A stretch of 64,000 nucleotides of DNA from Scilla litardierei (GCA_030789695.1 CM061142.1:277505043-277569042), one strand, 5' to 3'. Positions 46,295-59,090 are shown, numbered from the stretch's first letter. Numbers and translations: made by a program. The notes: generated by a model not told the origin, from the letters alone.

Positions 46295-49200
46295 TGTAAC
46301 GACCTGTTTTCATTGTGCACATATTTCTGTAACAAAATCAAACGATTTCAAAAATGGATAAATGAACTTTTTTCTTTTTTTTCGTAGCTCAAATATGGAA
46401 ATAGACTTTGTATTCGTGATCCTCGTGATGATACGAACCCGTGGATATGTTTTCGTAATTTTTCGGACACGTTTAGTTTCAGGGGCAAAATCATAATTTC
46501 GTATAGTTATTTTTACTACTTGAGTTTACTAATTACTTTTTAATTTTAAACCTAAGTTAATTAACCTTAACGCTAAGACTAAACGTGGCATCCCATGATA
46601 AACATGGATACACGTTTATCTTTCCTCTATCTGATTCATTCCCCCTAATAACCCTCACCCACACTCAGTACTACTCTAATTAATTGCTATTAGTATTCTA
46701 ATGATATAATTATACTATATAAACTAACTTCCCTCCCCACATCTCTTGCTGACCCAAACCCATGCAAGCTATTTCATGAGCTAAATGCCCTTCCACCGTT
46801 ATCTCCCCTCTCCCTCACAAACGCGACGAACCCAGACACCCCGAGACCACGCTCAGTCCCAACCCCTCTCAGACTTCCCTCTCCTCCTTCACAACGCCAC
46901 CGAATTCCTCATGGTGGATCCACTGCCCTCTGCTTCAACTGCCAAACGACAATGCCCCGAACTCCACTTTGCTCCCATTCATCTTCACCTTCGTTCATAA
47001 CCCATCACCCCCTCTATCTTCTTCGTCTCTCCTTCGAACAACCCACAGATGCTGCCACTATGCTCCGACGACTCCCAACGACGTCGCAAGCCCTGATAAC
47101 CCTTGCATGAGCCCCCTCGAGCTCCCCTCACCACCGCTCCCTACTAGCATGCCCTGCCACCTTTCGCTGCTCGCCGCTGCCCCCAAGCACCTCCCTCCTC
47201 CGCCGTCCAACCCTACAAGACCGTCGGTGAAGGCTGCCCAACTCCACCGAGCTCGAATGCCGTCGATCTCTTCATTGGATTTCTGCCGTCGGTGATATCG
47301 CTTCCCGTCGATCGCCGCCATCACCTTCCCCCCTCTGACTGGAGCCCAGCCCCCTCTGCCGTGCTTGTGCCGCTTCCGTTGACGAGAACCCCAACCCCCC
47401 ACATTAACGTAAAAATGAAGTGAAGATGGAGGTGTTAATAATTAATACGTAGGTATACATATATTATTCGTATATATTTAAGTATATAATGATATATTAT
47501 ATAAGAGAGAATATTTAAATTCATAATAAATAATCTAGGGGCCAAAAAATACCTAGTAAGGTCCAGAAAATCCGAAACGACGAAACCGATCCATTGGCGC
47601 TGGTTTCATTGCCAAAAGGCAAGTACATCTCCCACAATGATTTTATTCAAAGGCAAAAATCAATAAAACTAATTTCTCTTTAAAATTCATATCGTGAGAA
47701 TTTCACTTACACTGACGAACAAGAAAATTATATGTTGTAGTACTAATCGAGACGCTCATTTTGACAGCTTATTTGAAGATTTCAGACGTGTATATTTCTT
47801 TGAATAAATCTTTGAACAATTATGTTAGCTAATTATTAATTAGTTTTCAATTCTTTTTAAATTCTAAAAATTGTTTATAAGCTTTTAAAAATTATAAAAT
47901 ATACATATGGACCTTAGAAAAATATTTTCTCCATATATAAAATTATTTACCTCACATCTAGCCTATCTAAAAATATTTAGTATGTATTTTGACGAGTTTT
48001 AAGCTATTATAAAAATACGAACATGTTAAGAAAATAGATAGAAATAGTATAACTTTTAACCAGTGATTTCTGATGTTTGCAGGTACCGTTTCTCGTGTAC
48101 GAGCATCCCAGATAGCCCTAGTTTCATCCTCGGCTTACTACAATGCTCTCGAAAGATAGTAAGTCACTCTAATTCTAACTTTAGATATTTAGATAGTGTA
48201 ATCTTATGAACTTAGGACCTCATATATAGTATCAGAACAACTATTGACCTGAATGAATGGCTAGAGACCTAATTAACTAGGGAAATAATCAACTACAGAA
48301 CGACTATTCACTTAGACTAGTAATTTTTGTATTCCATGTTTGTTGGACTTATCTTTATCCTCAAATTTCTTAGCATCCGCTTTGCTTTGCCTTTTGGTTA
48401 AGAAAGTCAATCAGTGGTCCTAGTTTATCTATCATAGTGTTAGAGATTAAATAAACAAGAAATTCTCTAATTTTTGTTAATGTAATCGATGGAACAGATG
48501 TGATTAATGGCGTTCTTAACAATGGTATCACCCGATGTCTAGGATCGTTTGCGCCAAAGTTTGGATCACCCTGCTTGTGGGGATAGTGACCTGCTTGGCC
48601 AAACCTGATTGGCCATGTATGCATGGATCAATGTTAAAACTCTAGTTATCACCAGTTTGCAACCATTGGTTTTAAATACATTAAATGAGTTTCTTCAACC
48701 TTTCAACACACGTAAACTCATGTTCACCATGATAATTTCTACCAACCTAACCTACCATGTCTTGATACTTGTCACTTGAAAAATTTGCATGAAACATCGA
48801 TACACTTGTTGCACGATTGCTCACGTTGAAACAGTCACACCACCTGTTGCATGCCATCTATAACTCATTGAATGCTAATGAATTATCGTATGGAATACCA
48901 TGTGTGGAATATCCTGTGGAACATCATGTGGAATATCTTGTGGAATATCATATGGAACATCATGTGGAATATCATGTGGAATATCTTGTGGAACATCCCG
49001 TATGAAACATGTACATAGAACACTTGGCACATCACTGGGTTTGGGATTACTCATTGTAGAGAGAGTGTGGGAGCTATGACCATGAGGCACCTCTCTTGTC
49101 AAGTGACTAGGAGTCTCGTCTCCTTTTCATGTCCCGTCCAGTTTTTCAAAACAATTCCAGATTTCAAAAGTATGTTGCGTGTAGCCGCTCGGGATTAGCT

Positions 49201-49891
49201 CCCCGTTGCGAAAGAGGTGTGCTCCATTGTTGCGTATCATACTCTACTACGTGAGTCACATAGTTTAGCTTAATCACTTCTAGCATCACCATAACCAATG
49301 GATTAAATGTACATCTTGTTTAGCACTTTACATGCTTTACTATTGTGACAGTTCATGCCTTGTAGTCTTACTATTCATCCCAGTTTGTCTTACTATTTCT
49401 ATCACCATGGTTGCTCTTGTACGTTACTTATCATACCTACACAGTCACCTTCTCATTTACTTATTGTACTTGCATATATGTCTGCTTTTACCTTTCTTGT
49501 TGCACTTGCATGATCATCTTTAGTTGTTTACCTTAGTATGTTCCGTACTTCTGCACTACTTTATTTCTATTGCTAGAATTGTTGTGACTTACCTACGGTT
49601 TCATACTTCGTGGCACCGCAGATGACACACAGGTTGACGTAGTTGTTCTTGAGTCAGAGGAGCCAAAGTTCGACCATGAGACCGCAGCTTTTAGAGTTAT
49701 TTTCACATATGTACCTCATTTCTTTCATGTATCTTTATTGGAACGTATTGTACAGTATGGACTGTAATATATGGACACTATTTGAGTATTTTTGTACATC
49801 TCTGCATCGTGGCTATATTGTTTTCACTGGTGATCTGTAGACCTGCAAAAGTAATCAAATAAGTAATGGCCCCTAAGAGCGGGTCGTTACA
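46295..49891 (+). repeat. Long chromovirus LTR (3597 bp)
   Basis: Exact 10-bp terminal inverted repeats TGTAACGACC...GGTCGTTACA. It contains a CT-rich leader block (46780-47400), a GC-type splice donor (AAAAG|GCAAGT, 47619), an acceptor-like tgatgtttgcag (48071-48082) and a minisatellite (48890-49005). The five flanking bases differ (ccaag / agttt), so it is not a simple solo LTR; a decayed interior follows on the right. tttggtgg after the end may be a mutated initiator-Met primer site. Confidence 0.7.
48890..49005. repeat. 15-bp minisatellite (gtggaatatcatgtg)
   Basis: About seven tandem variants of a 15-bp unit alternating tggaatatc and tggaacatc. It would encode a repetitive EYxVEHHV peptide, but no wider ORF supports coding. 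Confidence 0.8.
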
Positions 49892-50270
49892 AGTTTGGTG
49901 GCCCTTGCAGGTCTGCGCTAACTACCTCGTGAAAAATATTGTATGATCATGATGTACAGTATGAAATACTCAAATTGACCTCGAGTACGGGTTGTCTCGA
50001 GTGTTCACTTGTATTGAATATACGGGTGAAGTGTCCTTATTACCCATCTTCCAAGGTCCTCATTACATTCCTAGAACTCTTAACTCTCAACTAGGAACTC
50101 GTATTCCATTCTTTGGATGGATTTTCTTCTAATACTCTCCTTTGATAACAATCTTCCATAGACTGAATAATTCGTTCACTTCATTGCCATCATCCTTCTT
50201 TTGTTGGCTTTCTAATTGTCCTATTTATCTTAGAATCTTCCTATCTGACGTTTAGTTTGCTTGAACCACA
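49892..50270 (+). other. Decayed leader/gag region
   Basis: Sequence between the LTR and the RT remnant; no readable domain. It includes a gtaaggagggtagcg purine-rich string near its end. Confidence 0.35.
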
Positions 50271-51000
50271 GCTACATCCTTTTGTAAGGAGGGTAGCGTT
50301 CGAATTATCGATCATCCAAAGTTCGAGTTCGACAACGGGAGTAGATCAGAATGACCAGTGAAGATCAGGCCTGACTTACGGAGGCAATGATAACTGCGAT
50401 GGAAATTGAGCCATGAGAAACCAGATGTGATTTGAGAACTCATGGACGTATAATCCCCTAGGATTATTTTGGATCACGTCCTTGCATTTTCATTTGATCT
50501 GGTGTCAGGCAATCAACCAATATCGTGGGCAATTTACGCACAACGCCACCTTAGCTTCAGGCTCGTCTGGATGATTTATTGCGAAATGAATGGATACGAC
50601 CTAACATTGGAGTGCTCTTGGAAGAATGGATCTTGGTACAAAAGTATCGACTATGTTCGCTGGATGAGATGACCGTGAAGAGAGAACGTCGTCTTCCTCG
50701 CACTGGTTATATTTCCATCGACTTAGAGAATCAAACAAAGTTGGATCTGGGAAGAGGATATCACCAGTTGAAAGTTAAAGTCTCGAAGACTACTTCCAAG
50801 ACCAAGTATATACGTTACGAATACCTGATGATGCCATTGGTGTGGTCAACCAACAGCTAGTATTCACGAGTCTCGTGATCATTCTACAAATGCTTGGATA
50901 TATTCATGGTAGTCCTCTTCAATGACGTTTACTCAGAAGCATGCCAAGCTTTGAGGATGGTGTTAGAGGCTTGGAGACGATCCAAGTCGCGACGTGCAAG
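50271..51000 (+). pseudogene. Ty3 chromovirus reverse transcriptase remnant
   Basis: The frame 50579-50860 contains LPRTGYISIDLENQ followed by KLDLGRGYHQLKVK and YIRYEYLMMP, decayed forms of the finger/palm region of Ty3 RT (usual SGYHQLRV and YEFLVMPFGL). Further right, 50900-50975 gives FMVVLFNDVYSEACQALRMVLEA, where the catalytic FIDDIL has become LFNDVY. The RT core between them is partly deleted and protease, RNase H and integrase are gone. Confidence 0.8.
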
Positions 51001-51894
51001 CATATGCAGCTACTTCTTCTTCGTCTTTCTTGAACTCGTATTCTTCTTCTATCCACCGCTTTCATTTCATGCCCGATTCTTCCATGGGTTGAATCCTTTT
51101 TCCGTCCACCATTTTCCCCCTCTTTAATTATTTTTGTCTGCATTCTCTCTTCGAGCCCCGGCCCATCCTACCCTACCTTATCAAAGACTTCGGTGCCCCA
51201 TTTAGTCCCATCATCTCTTCCCTCACCAAACCCATCCCGTGGTTTCCCCTACGCTGTGTCGACACCCACTCCTCCACCCTACCTCACTCCCAGCGATACC
51301 AACCTATCTCGTCTCAAGATCCTTCGGCCTCACCCGAAGCTCTGCCACCTCACCTCAATTCGGTGACCCTGACACATCGAGCCATCACAACTGTCGCACG
51401 ACATGGATTGACATCCGCCGATTGCCCTCCGACGATATGTTTCAGGATTTTGGGGATTGTTGGGCTTAGCGATAACCATCACCGACACCCTCGCTGTTGC
51501 CATGTGGTTGAGATCTTGGGAAGTTGTGATTCTTGGGTTTCTTTCGAGCTCCTTGTCCTCGGTCACGCCCCTAAAGGTGCCCCACTTTGGTTCCTTTATG
51601 GGTCCACTCCTTCGTGTTTGTTGGACCGTGAGTTCTTGGTCGTTGACTTGTTTAGGGTTAATGGTGATAACTGTGGGTGTCAACCAATGGTGTGGCAAGG
51701 GGTATCATTAGGGATGAGTATTGGCATGCTGTTGGCCTTAGGTGTTGAAGTTGGATGTCGGCCTTGTGCATGGATTTGCAAGGCGGTTTTGGTGCCGGCT
51801 TATTGTTGGTTGTTATGGGAATTGCTAATATGAGTGATAGCGATAAGTATGGTCCTTAAAAGTTGGCCCTGTATTTGTTTCTTGGTGTTGTCCT
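51001..51894 (+). other. CT-rich LTR/leader-like remnant
   Basis: Composition and short ORFs resemble the leader blocks of the neighbouring chromovirus LTRs. It joins abruptly to the RT remnant near 51000. No gene recognised. Confidence 0.35.
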
Positions 51895-53692
51895 TGTAGC
51901 GACCGGTATTCGTCGTACGTATTTTCGTACGTATTTTCGTACGTATTTATGTAATGTATTGAACAATGTGACTATTCGCTTTATTGTTTTGCTGATCAGC
52001 TTGTATGCGTAATTTATTGTCCTATTTGCGACCCACTCGACTTCACGATCACACTGACACTAATTTTGTCACATTTGGACATCATTGGTGTTCAGTGGCA
52101 AAATCGTAATAACGGGATTACCTGTGACCATATTAATCTTTATCTTAATTCCTATACATTATATATAAACTACTGAATCTTGTTAGGTGTGAGAGAATAT
52201 TAACTTAAATCTTAACCGTCAAAACTTTAATTATGTGATCCTATCCTAACTAATCATCTTTTCCAAAAGATAATAATCAAACTAATAACTAATTATTTAA
52301 CTAAATCATATACTAAACCAGCCCACGTATGCACTCACCAATGTGGATCCTAACAAAACCCAGCCGTTTGAATGTCAACAACCCTAAACAACCCACGTTA
52401 TTTCCTCACTTCAAAAATCAAAACCAAAACAATCTCAACCGTAAAACCCAGGTGTAACTAATCATTCAGATCCCCTCACCCCCATGCAAATCAAAACGAA
52501 CCCAGTCTTCTTTGATTCTCCTTTGTTCTTCCTTTTCATAAAACCCAACAGCAGCAACCCAAAACTCAACTCCAAAACCCCGCAAACTCTTCATCGCTGC
52601 ACTCTCCAGCCTCACGAAACCCATCCATCGTTCGCTCGTCCTTGTTCTCCTTTCCTCCTCATAAAGCCAACGACGGTCGCCCCACTCCTCCTTCGACCAC
52701 CTGAGACCACCACCCTCAGCCCATCTCTGTTCTCTTCGAAACGCGAACCCAGGCCACTCCGTTTCCTTCGAAAACCCATCACCAAACCCCAAGAGCGCTC
52801 CACTCTGGTGCCGTTACCTCCGACTCAAACCGCTGGTACCTCCGTTTCTACGAAACCTTGCCTTCGTTCGAAAACCACCCCTTGCAGCGCCCTTCGAACC
52901 ACCGAGCCCCGACACATCCTCACCCAAGACTCCCTTCCAATCACCCTCCCTCTCACCGTCTAACATCCCCATCGAGCGCCTCATCTCCGTCCCTTTGAAG
53001 CCTGACCCAGGCGACCGTCCTCCGACCTCTGCCTCCTCAGTTCGACCCGAAAACCCAGTCACCGCACCGCCCTACCTCCTACGCAACTCTTTGACGGCAA
53101 ACACACCCAGCGTCTCCCTTCTCCCATCGTCGCAACACCCAACCCTGCGCCACCCTCTCACTCGCTGCACCACCGCCAACTCCACACGACCTCCATTGTG
53201 CTCACCTTGTCACAAACCCGCCTCCCTCTGCCGTCCGTTCAACTCTCGACTACATCACCTCTTCGCCACCAACCCCGACGACCCATGACCCCGACGTCCA
53301 ATCTCACCGAGCGCTTCGCCTCCTTACACTCCGACCATCGCCAACGCTCCGGAAAACTCCTTCCATCAGAACTCCATTCACAACTCACCACTTGAGCTAC
53401 CGACCCTTATCACCCTCCGACGCCACATAACTCACCCGCACACCAACGTCGCCTCTTCCTCCGACGTCCAAACACCTCGCCGCCGATTCACAATGCCGCT
53501 GTCACCGGTGTAACGTCAACCATTCATCGCCTCTGCAACTGTGTGAGAAGAACGTACCAAACACGTAAGTTGCATTAGTTCGATGAACAGTGCATGATTA
53601 AATATTACAACGTGTTGGTTTTATACGTTAGTTTACCGAAATACATTCTGTTAGTTGATTATACACTAGTTATAAGTTAATGTATATGTTGT

Positions 53693-53695
<3 letters not shown>
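51895..53695 (+). repeat. Second chromovirus-type LTR, truncated at the (TA)n tract
   Basis: Begins TGTAGCGACCGG and has the same plan as 46295-49891: AT-rich U3 with ggcaaaatcgtaat, then a CT-rich leader (52480-53560) ending at a donor-like acacGTAAGT near 53563. A tandem gtacgtattttc repeat lies at 51918-51952. It is related to, but too different from, 46295-49891 to be its partner LTR. Long CT-rich ORFs here are unlikely to be coding. Confidence 0.5.
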
Positions 53696-53738
<43 letters not shown>

Positions 53739-53799
53739 ATATATCTATATATATATATCTATATATATATATCTATATATATATATATATATATATATA
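53696..53799. repeat. (TA)n microsatellite, left
   Basis: About 100 bp of TA dinucleotides with a few tatc interruptions, abutting the foldback element. Confidence 0.95.
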
Positions 53800-54200
53800 G
53801 GAAAAAGGGGATCTAAGGTGCCTCCTTAGATGGAAATCTAAGGAGGCGCCCCCATTTCCTCACATCTTCTACAATTTTTTTGGAAATATTTTTCATGGGG
53901 TTGTTGTTCACATCATGGATGATCAACATACCAAATTTCAATGGATTCCAAAACTTTTTGAGCCCCCATCTACCCATTACAACTTCAACGGTATAAAAAC
54001 GTGCTTAAAACCCCACGAAGTTGTAAGGGGTAGATGGGGGCTCAAAAAATATTGGAATCCCTTGAAATTTGGTATGTTGATCATCCATAAGGTGAACAAT
54101 AAACCCATGAAAACATATTTCAAAAAATATGTGTGAGATGTGGGGAAATGGGGGCGCCTCCTTAGATTGAATCTAAGGAGGCACCTTAGGATCCCTTTAC

Positions 54201-54202
<2 letters not shown>
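53800..54202. mobile_element. 403-bp foldback (MITE-like) element
   Basis: Two ~200-bp arms (53800-53999 and 54003-54202) are inverted repeats of about 85% identity with almost no spacer. Each arm begins with its own nested hairpin (cctccttagat/atctaaggagg). It encodes nothing credible and is embedded in TA repeats on both sides, consistent with insertion at TA dinucleotides. I do not recognise the superfamily. Confidence 0.8.
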
Positions 54203-54294
<92 letters not shown>

Positions 54295-54302
54295 TATATA
54301 AA
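54203..54302. repeat. (TA)n microsatellite, right
   Basis: About 90-100 bp of nearly pure TA, continuing the tract interrupted by the foldback element and running to the start of the LINE. Confidence 0.95.
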
Positions 54303-57300
54303 AAATGACAACCCTAGGGGAAGGCGACCAGCGGGCGGCGGCCTTACCACTGGCTACCAATGAAGGCTCCCTACGGGCGGAGGCTGTTAACAATAACCAC
54401 CTGTTGGCGGCGGCTTCTACCAATGATGCGAATCTGCTTCATGGGCCTCCTAATAGCTCACTGCGGACTGTCCAACGGAGCGATCTTGGTGAGGACATGG
54501 GCTGTATTGGAGGCACAAAAAGGGGACCGAGTAATGGGGTTACCGGAGTCGGCAGTGTTAGGCTGGCTAAATCTGGAGTAGATGATGGTGAGGGATGGCA
54601 AGTTGTTAATAGGAGGCGGAGGGAGGTGGCGACGCTCCCTCCTCCCCTTCAGCGAGGCTTCCCTCGAGGCGGATTCAAGTCCTCCCTTCATGGCCGTAAG
54701 AGGACTGGTTACCCTGTAAGGAGGCAAGCGGGGCAACCCAATCTGAAGTCGGGTAGAGTTGGTGCTGATGAGGTGTTCGGTGATTTGCCACAGCGGCCTG
54801 TGTCAAGTACTAATCAAATTTTAATAAATCCTTCAGCTGCCAAACTTAGTTGGTCGGAGGTCTGTGCCAATCGGCGCTCTTATGGGGATGCTGTTGGCAT
54901 GAAGTCAAGCCAAAATTCAGGCAGGATGGGTCCTGTGTTGCTAGGGTGTCAAATTTGCTTTTAGAGAAGGGGGCTGAACATTGGAAGTCCACTCTCGTTG
55001 GGTATGTACTGGGTGACACCCCTATGTATGGCCAGATTCTTTCCTGGATGGAGCGACTGTGGAAGCCCAAGAGGAGGGTGCAAATTTATAGCAAGGAAAA
55101 TGGTTTTTTCTACTTTAAATTTGAGAGCGGCGAAGACTGCGATAGGGTCCTACATGGTGGCCCTTGGCTATTTGATGGTCGCCTGGTAGAGCTAAAATAA
55201 TGGACTCCTTCTCTTCGTCACGATCGAGATATACTTACTGATGTTCCAGTCTGGATGCAAATCCATGGCCTTCCCGTTAATATGTGGAATATGGAGGTGC
55301 TAAACATCCTGGCTTCTGTGGTGGGCAATCCATTGTGTTTGGACCGAGCTACAGCAAATCTGGAGAGAATAACCTACGCAAGATGCTTGGTTGAGGTTGA
55401 CGCCAAGAAGCCCCTACCAAGGTCGGTTGATGTGGAACTGGATGATGGGTCTATCCAATCCTTTCATGTCAAGTATGAGGCTGAACCACCTCGCTGCGGT
55501 CATTGTGTTTGCTTCGGACATTCTAACCTGCAGTGTCCTTTGGCGAAAAAAAGATAAGGGCAAGGAAATTGTACTAGAATCTACCCATGTTCTTGAGCAT
55601 GGTCAGAGCTCTAGCATTGATAATGTTGTGCCTACTCCAAATTGCCAGCGTATAAAAGGAGGTGCTAACTTACAGTCTGCATCTCAAAGTACTAACATGG
55701 AATCACCTACTGTAATTACATGACTGAAGGGGCCTATTCAGTGTCCGGAAGAAAGTGCAGTGCAGTCTAAGGGAAACTTTAAACGTTTTGCTAGCTTGGT
55801 GAAGATAATTCTCAGTCTTAAGCCAAGGAGCAAGGAAGTTAATTTTGCTGCCGGAACTTCTACTGGAGAGCCAGCTCTACCTTCAACCCAGAGGAGGGTT
55901 CATCATCATAAGAGTGCAGCCGGCTTCCCTCATCTTGCTCCAGCGGTCCAGGATTCCGACTCCCAGGTTCATGAATCTTCAAGCATTCCTCAATTAGCTG
56001 TATGCCTGGACCCTACAAGCAATCACCTCATTTCTCCCTCCTTTGCTTCCGAAACCTTAAATGACACCCTACCTGAGGTACCAACTTATGACAACCCAGA
56101 ATGGTTGGCAGAGCACATTGAAATGCTGAATGATATAGAAGGATCAAAGGGGAAATTACAGTCTACACCACGACTTGTCACGGCAATCCGCCGGAGTAGC
56201 CGGCACAAGTAGGGGTCACATGCGTCTACCATCACCTGCTTTCTAATGTCTGTCTTGATTTGGAATACACGCGGACTAAACACTGTTGTGAGGCGTATGG
56301 ACCTCAGGGATAGGATTAGGAAGATTATCCTGACAGCAATATTCCTCCTGGAGACTAAATTAAATTCTGATACTATCAACACAAAATCTTGCATCCCAAA
56401 GAGTTGGCACACTTTTAACAATTTCAATATCCATGGAGGTGGGAGAATACTTATGGGCCTCGATCCCCTTGTCTAGAAAGCGAGTATTATCTCTTCTTCA
56501 GTGCAACATATTACTGTTTGGTGTGAAAATGTGGGGGGCTTTGTTTCTGTCTTTACTGCTGTATATGGAAGCAACAGAGCATCTGAAAGGAGGGATTTAT
56601 GGGAGCAGCTGAAGGGGGATGCAACAAAAGTGGGTACTGATCCGTGGATGGTAGGCGGGGATTTTAATTGCATCTTGTATGCTAAAGATAAAATTGGTGG
56701 GCGCAGATTGCAGGCTTCCAAACTATATGAATTCAATAACTGCTTGTCTGACTGTCAATTGAAGACTCTCAAAAGTACTGGAGCTCGATTTAGCTGGTGT
56801 AATAAATGAAGGGGTAAAGGCCGTATCTCTGCACAACTGGATATGGTGCGTTGTAATGGTGAATGGGTTAACAAGCTTCTAGACTCTTTCTTTGATTATT
56901 TGGACCCACAAACCAGTGATCACTCCCCCATGGTCGTCCATCTACAATCCCAGGTACATTCGGACCCTAAACCATTCAAAATTTTCAATCACTGGATAAA
57001 CTTGCCTGGGTATAGCGACATACTGAATTCTATGTGGGCTATAAGTTTTAGAGGAACCCCCATGTTCTGTTTGACTAGAAAGCTGAAGCAGGTTAAATTT
57101 GAGTTAAGAAGGTGGGCTAAAGAGCATCAAGCTAGAGATCTTATTCTTATATGTAGAAATCAGCTTGAAGCCGTAAGACATCAGAATGGGATTCATTATG
57201 ACCCTTTGCTCCAGGAGAAGGAACATTCTTTAGCTAATGAGCTTGCTAATCTGCTTGGTATGGAAGAGGAGATGCTTCGATAGAAAAGTAGACAGGAATG

Positions 57301-58813
57301 GTTGGACCTGGGTGATAGAAACACAAGTTTTTTCTACAATGCTATGAGATCTAGGCAAGGCCGCAATAATCTTATGCACTTGGTGGATGTTAATGGGGTT
57401 CAGAGTAAATCCTTTGATGATATTAAATCTGAGGCCACAAATTTCTATGAGTGCTTATACAATCAAAACCATTACTGGAATGTGTTCCCTAATCTTGTGC
57501 CCAAAAAGAAGATTAAACCGGAAACTGCTAGGTGGCTAGAGAGGAGAATTACTCCAGAAGAAATTAAAGAGGCAGTCTTTCAAATAGGTCCTTCCAAATC
57601 TCCGGGGCTGGATGGATTCAATGGTTTCTTCTTCCAGCATAATTGGCAGATTATTGGCTCTGATGTAGTTCATGCAGTTCAATCTTTTTTCAAATCATCT
57701 TCCTTGCTACGCCAGGTCAATCAAACTTTCCTAACTCTTGTCCCTAAAAGTTCTAATGCTTCAGCTCTAGGGGACTACAGGCCTATTGCTTGTTGCAATG
57801 TAATTTATAAGATTATTTCTAAGATCATATGCAACAGGCTAAGGAGAATTATTCATGACTTAGTATCTCCAAATCAGTCAGCTTTCCTTCAGGGGAGATT
57901 GCTATCAGACTGTACCTTGCTGGCCCATGAGCAGATCAGAGACTTCAGCAATCCTATGGGGGCCAGAGCGTGTTTGAAACTTGACCTTAGAAAGGCTTTT
58001 GACAGCGTGAACAGAGAGTTTGTGTACTTTATGCTGCATCAGATGGGATTTGGGTATAGGTTCATCAGTTGGGTAAAGGAATGCATTTCTACTGCCACCT
58101 TCTCTGTTATGGTTAATGGCTCTCCTGTTGGATACTTTGGTGGAAATAGAGGGATTAGGCAAGGGGATCCTCTTTCTCCCTACCTATTTGTCATTATCAT
58201 GGAAACTTTCTCCCTCCTCCTTGCTAAGGCTATTACTAAAGGGTCCATCCAACCTATGAGACGAGCAGGCTCCATATCACATCTGTTATTTGCAGATGAC
58301 CTGTTGGTTTTCTGCCGTGCAAACCAAAAATCCCTTAGTGGCCTTAAGACTTTGCTGGAGGACTTTAGGAATTTCACTGGTCTGGAGATCAACTGGAGTA
58401 AGAGTATATCTATGTTTAGCAAAGGGGTTAAAAACCCAGGAAGCCTGGTGGATTACTTGGGTGCTAAACACGTAAACACTATCACTACTTACTTGGGACT
58501 TCCATTGTCATCCAAATACCCCAAAACACATATGTACAGTCGGCTCATTGACAAGTGTAGGAAACGGCTGTGTGGTTGGACTTCCACCACATTATCTATA
58601 GCTGGTCGTATTGAACTGGTAAGATCTGTTATCTATGGCATGATTATTTTTTGGGTCCAGGTATATAAAGTTCCTACCACTGTCTTGCGTACACTTACAT
58701 CAATGTGTAGGAATTTTATTTGGGGTTCAACAAAAGGTTGGGCTTGGAAAGACTCTTGCAGTCCAAAGGAGGAAGGAGGGATAGGATTAAGATTACTTAC
58801 AGACCTGAACCTT
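54303..58813 (+). mobile_element. L1-type LINE, 3'-truncated
   Basis: ORF1 with a DUF4283-like domain and zinc knuckle is followed by ORF2 with endonuclease and reverse transcriptase, both plus strand. The element is cut within ORF2 by a CACTA-like terminus at 58814, so the C-terminal part, 3' UTR and poly(A) are absent here. Confidence 0.92.
54305..56212 (+). pseudogene. LINE ORF1 (RNA-binding protein), two frameshifts
   Basis: Starts MTTLGEGDQRAAAL. Frame 1 runs to 54964 (LSWSEVCANRRSYGDAV), then a shift leads into the DUF4283-like part (GYVLGDTPMYGQILSWMERLW, GFFYFKFESGEDCDRVLHGG, PWLFDGRLVELK), a TAA at 55198-55200, and a CCHC knuckle CGHCVCFGHSNLQC near 55494-55535. A second shift at an A-run (~55545) precedes a Ser/Pro-rich tail ending NPEWLAEHIEMLNDI. 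The order is the usual one for plant L1 ORF1. Confidence 0.82.
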
Positions 58814-58840
58814 CACTACTACAGATTTGGGCTTAGGTAA
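56246..58840 (+). pseudogene. LINE ORF2 (endonuclease and reverse transcriptase), three in-frame stops
   Basis: A single frame throughout with stops at 56474-56476 (TAG), 56807-56809 (TGA) and 57281-57283 (TAG), and no frameshift. Endonuclease motifs: IWNTRGLN, LLETKL, WMVGGDFNCI, SDHSPM. RT motifs: ITPEEIKEAVFQIGPSKSPGLDG, LVPK, DYRPIACCNVIYKIISKI, SAFLQGR, LKLDLRKAFDSV, GIRQGDPLSPYLF, catalytic FADDLLVF and ITTYLGLPL. The frame departs from LINE sequence after GGIGLRLLTDLN (58810), where the next element begins. About one third of a normal ORF2 is missing. Confidence 0.92.
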
Positions 58841-59090
58841 CGCCACTTAGATAGTTCTTTTTAAAAGCGCTATCTAAGTGAGCTCTTGTATAGCGCTTCT
58901 GCACTTATAGAAAATAAAAATAAATCAAAATTAAGATAAAAATCACTTAGATAGCGCTTTTTGTTAAAGCGCTAACCAAGTAATACCTTACATAGCGCTT
59001 TTTGTTAGCGCTATGGTACTAATCGTTACGTAAGCACTTTTATTAAAAATATATACTTATATAAAATCGCTTAAATAGAGCTTAAACAAA
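58826..59090. repeat. Subterminal AGCGCT hairpin repeats
   Basis: CACTTAGATAG...CTATCTAAGTG (58843-58882) forms an 11-bp-arm hairpin. Variants of cacttagatagcgctttttgttaaagcgct recur near 58950-58985 and 59000-59020. Such clusters are typical transposase-binding subterminal regions of CACTA elements. Confidence 0.65.

Noticed and set aside
46785..47402. ORFs of about 110 residues in CT-rich DNA (also 29628-30111 and 52484-53395)
   Set aside because: They lie in LTR leader-like blocks, are Pro/Ser/His-rich in all frames and share no protein motif.
46295..49891. Solo LTR interpretation
   Set aside because: Terminal inverted repeats are perfect but the flanking 5-mers (ccaag/agttt) do not match, and RT remnants follow on the right.
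49892..53695. Pairing 46295-49891 and 51895-53695 as the two LTRs of one element
   Set aside because: Starts are similar (TGTAACGACC/TGTAGCGACC) and layout agrees, but sequence similarity by eye is too low for LTRs of a single insertion.
53977..54423. Minus-strand ORF with a long Ile-Tyr run
   Set aside because: Produced by the (TA)n microsatellite and the foldback arm; not coding.
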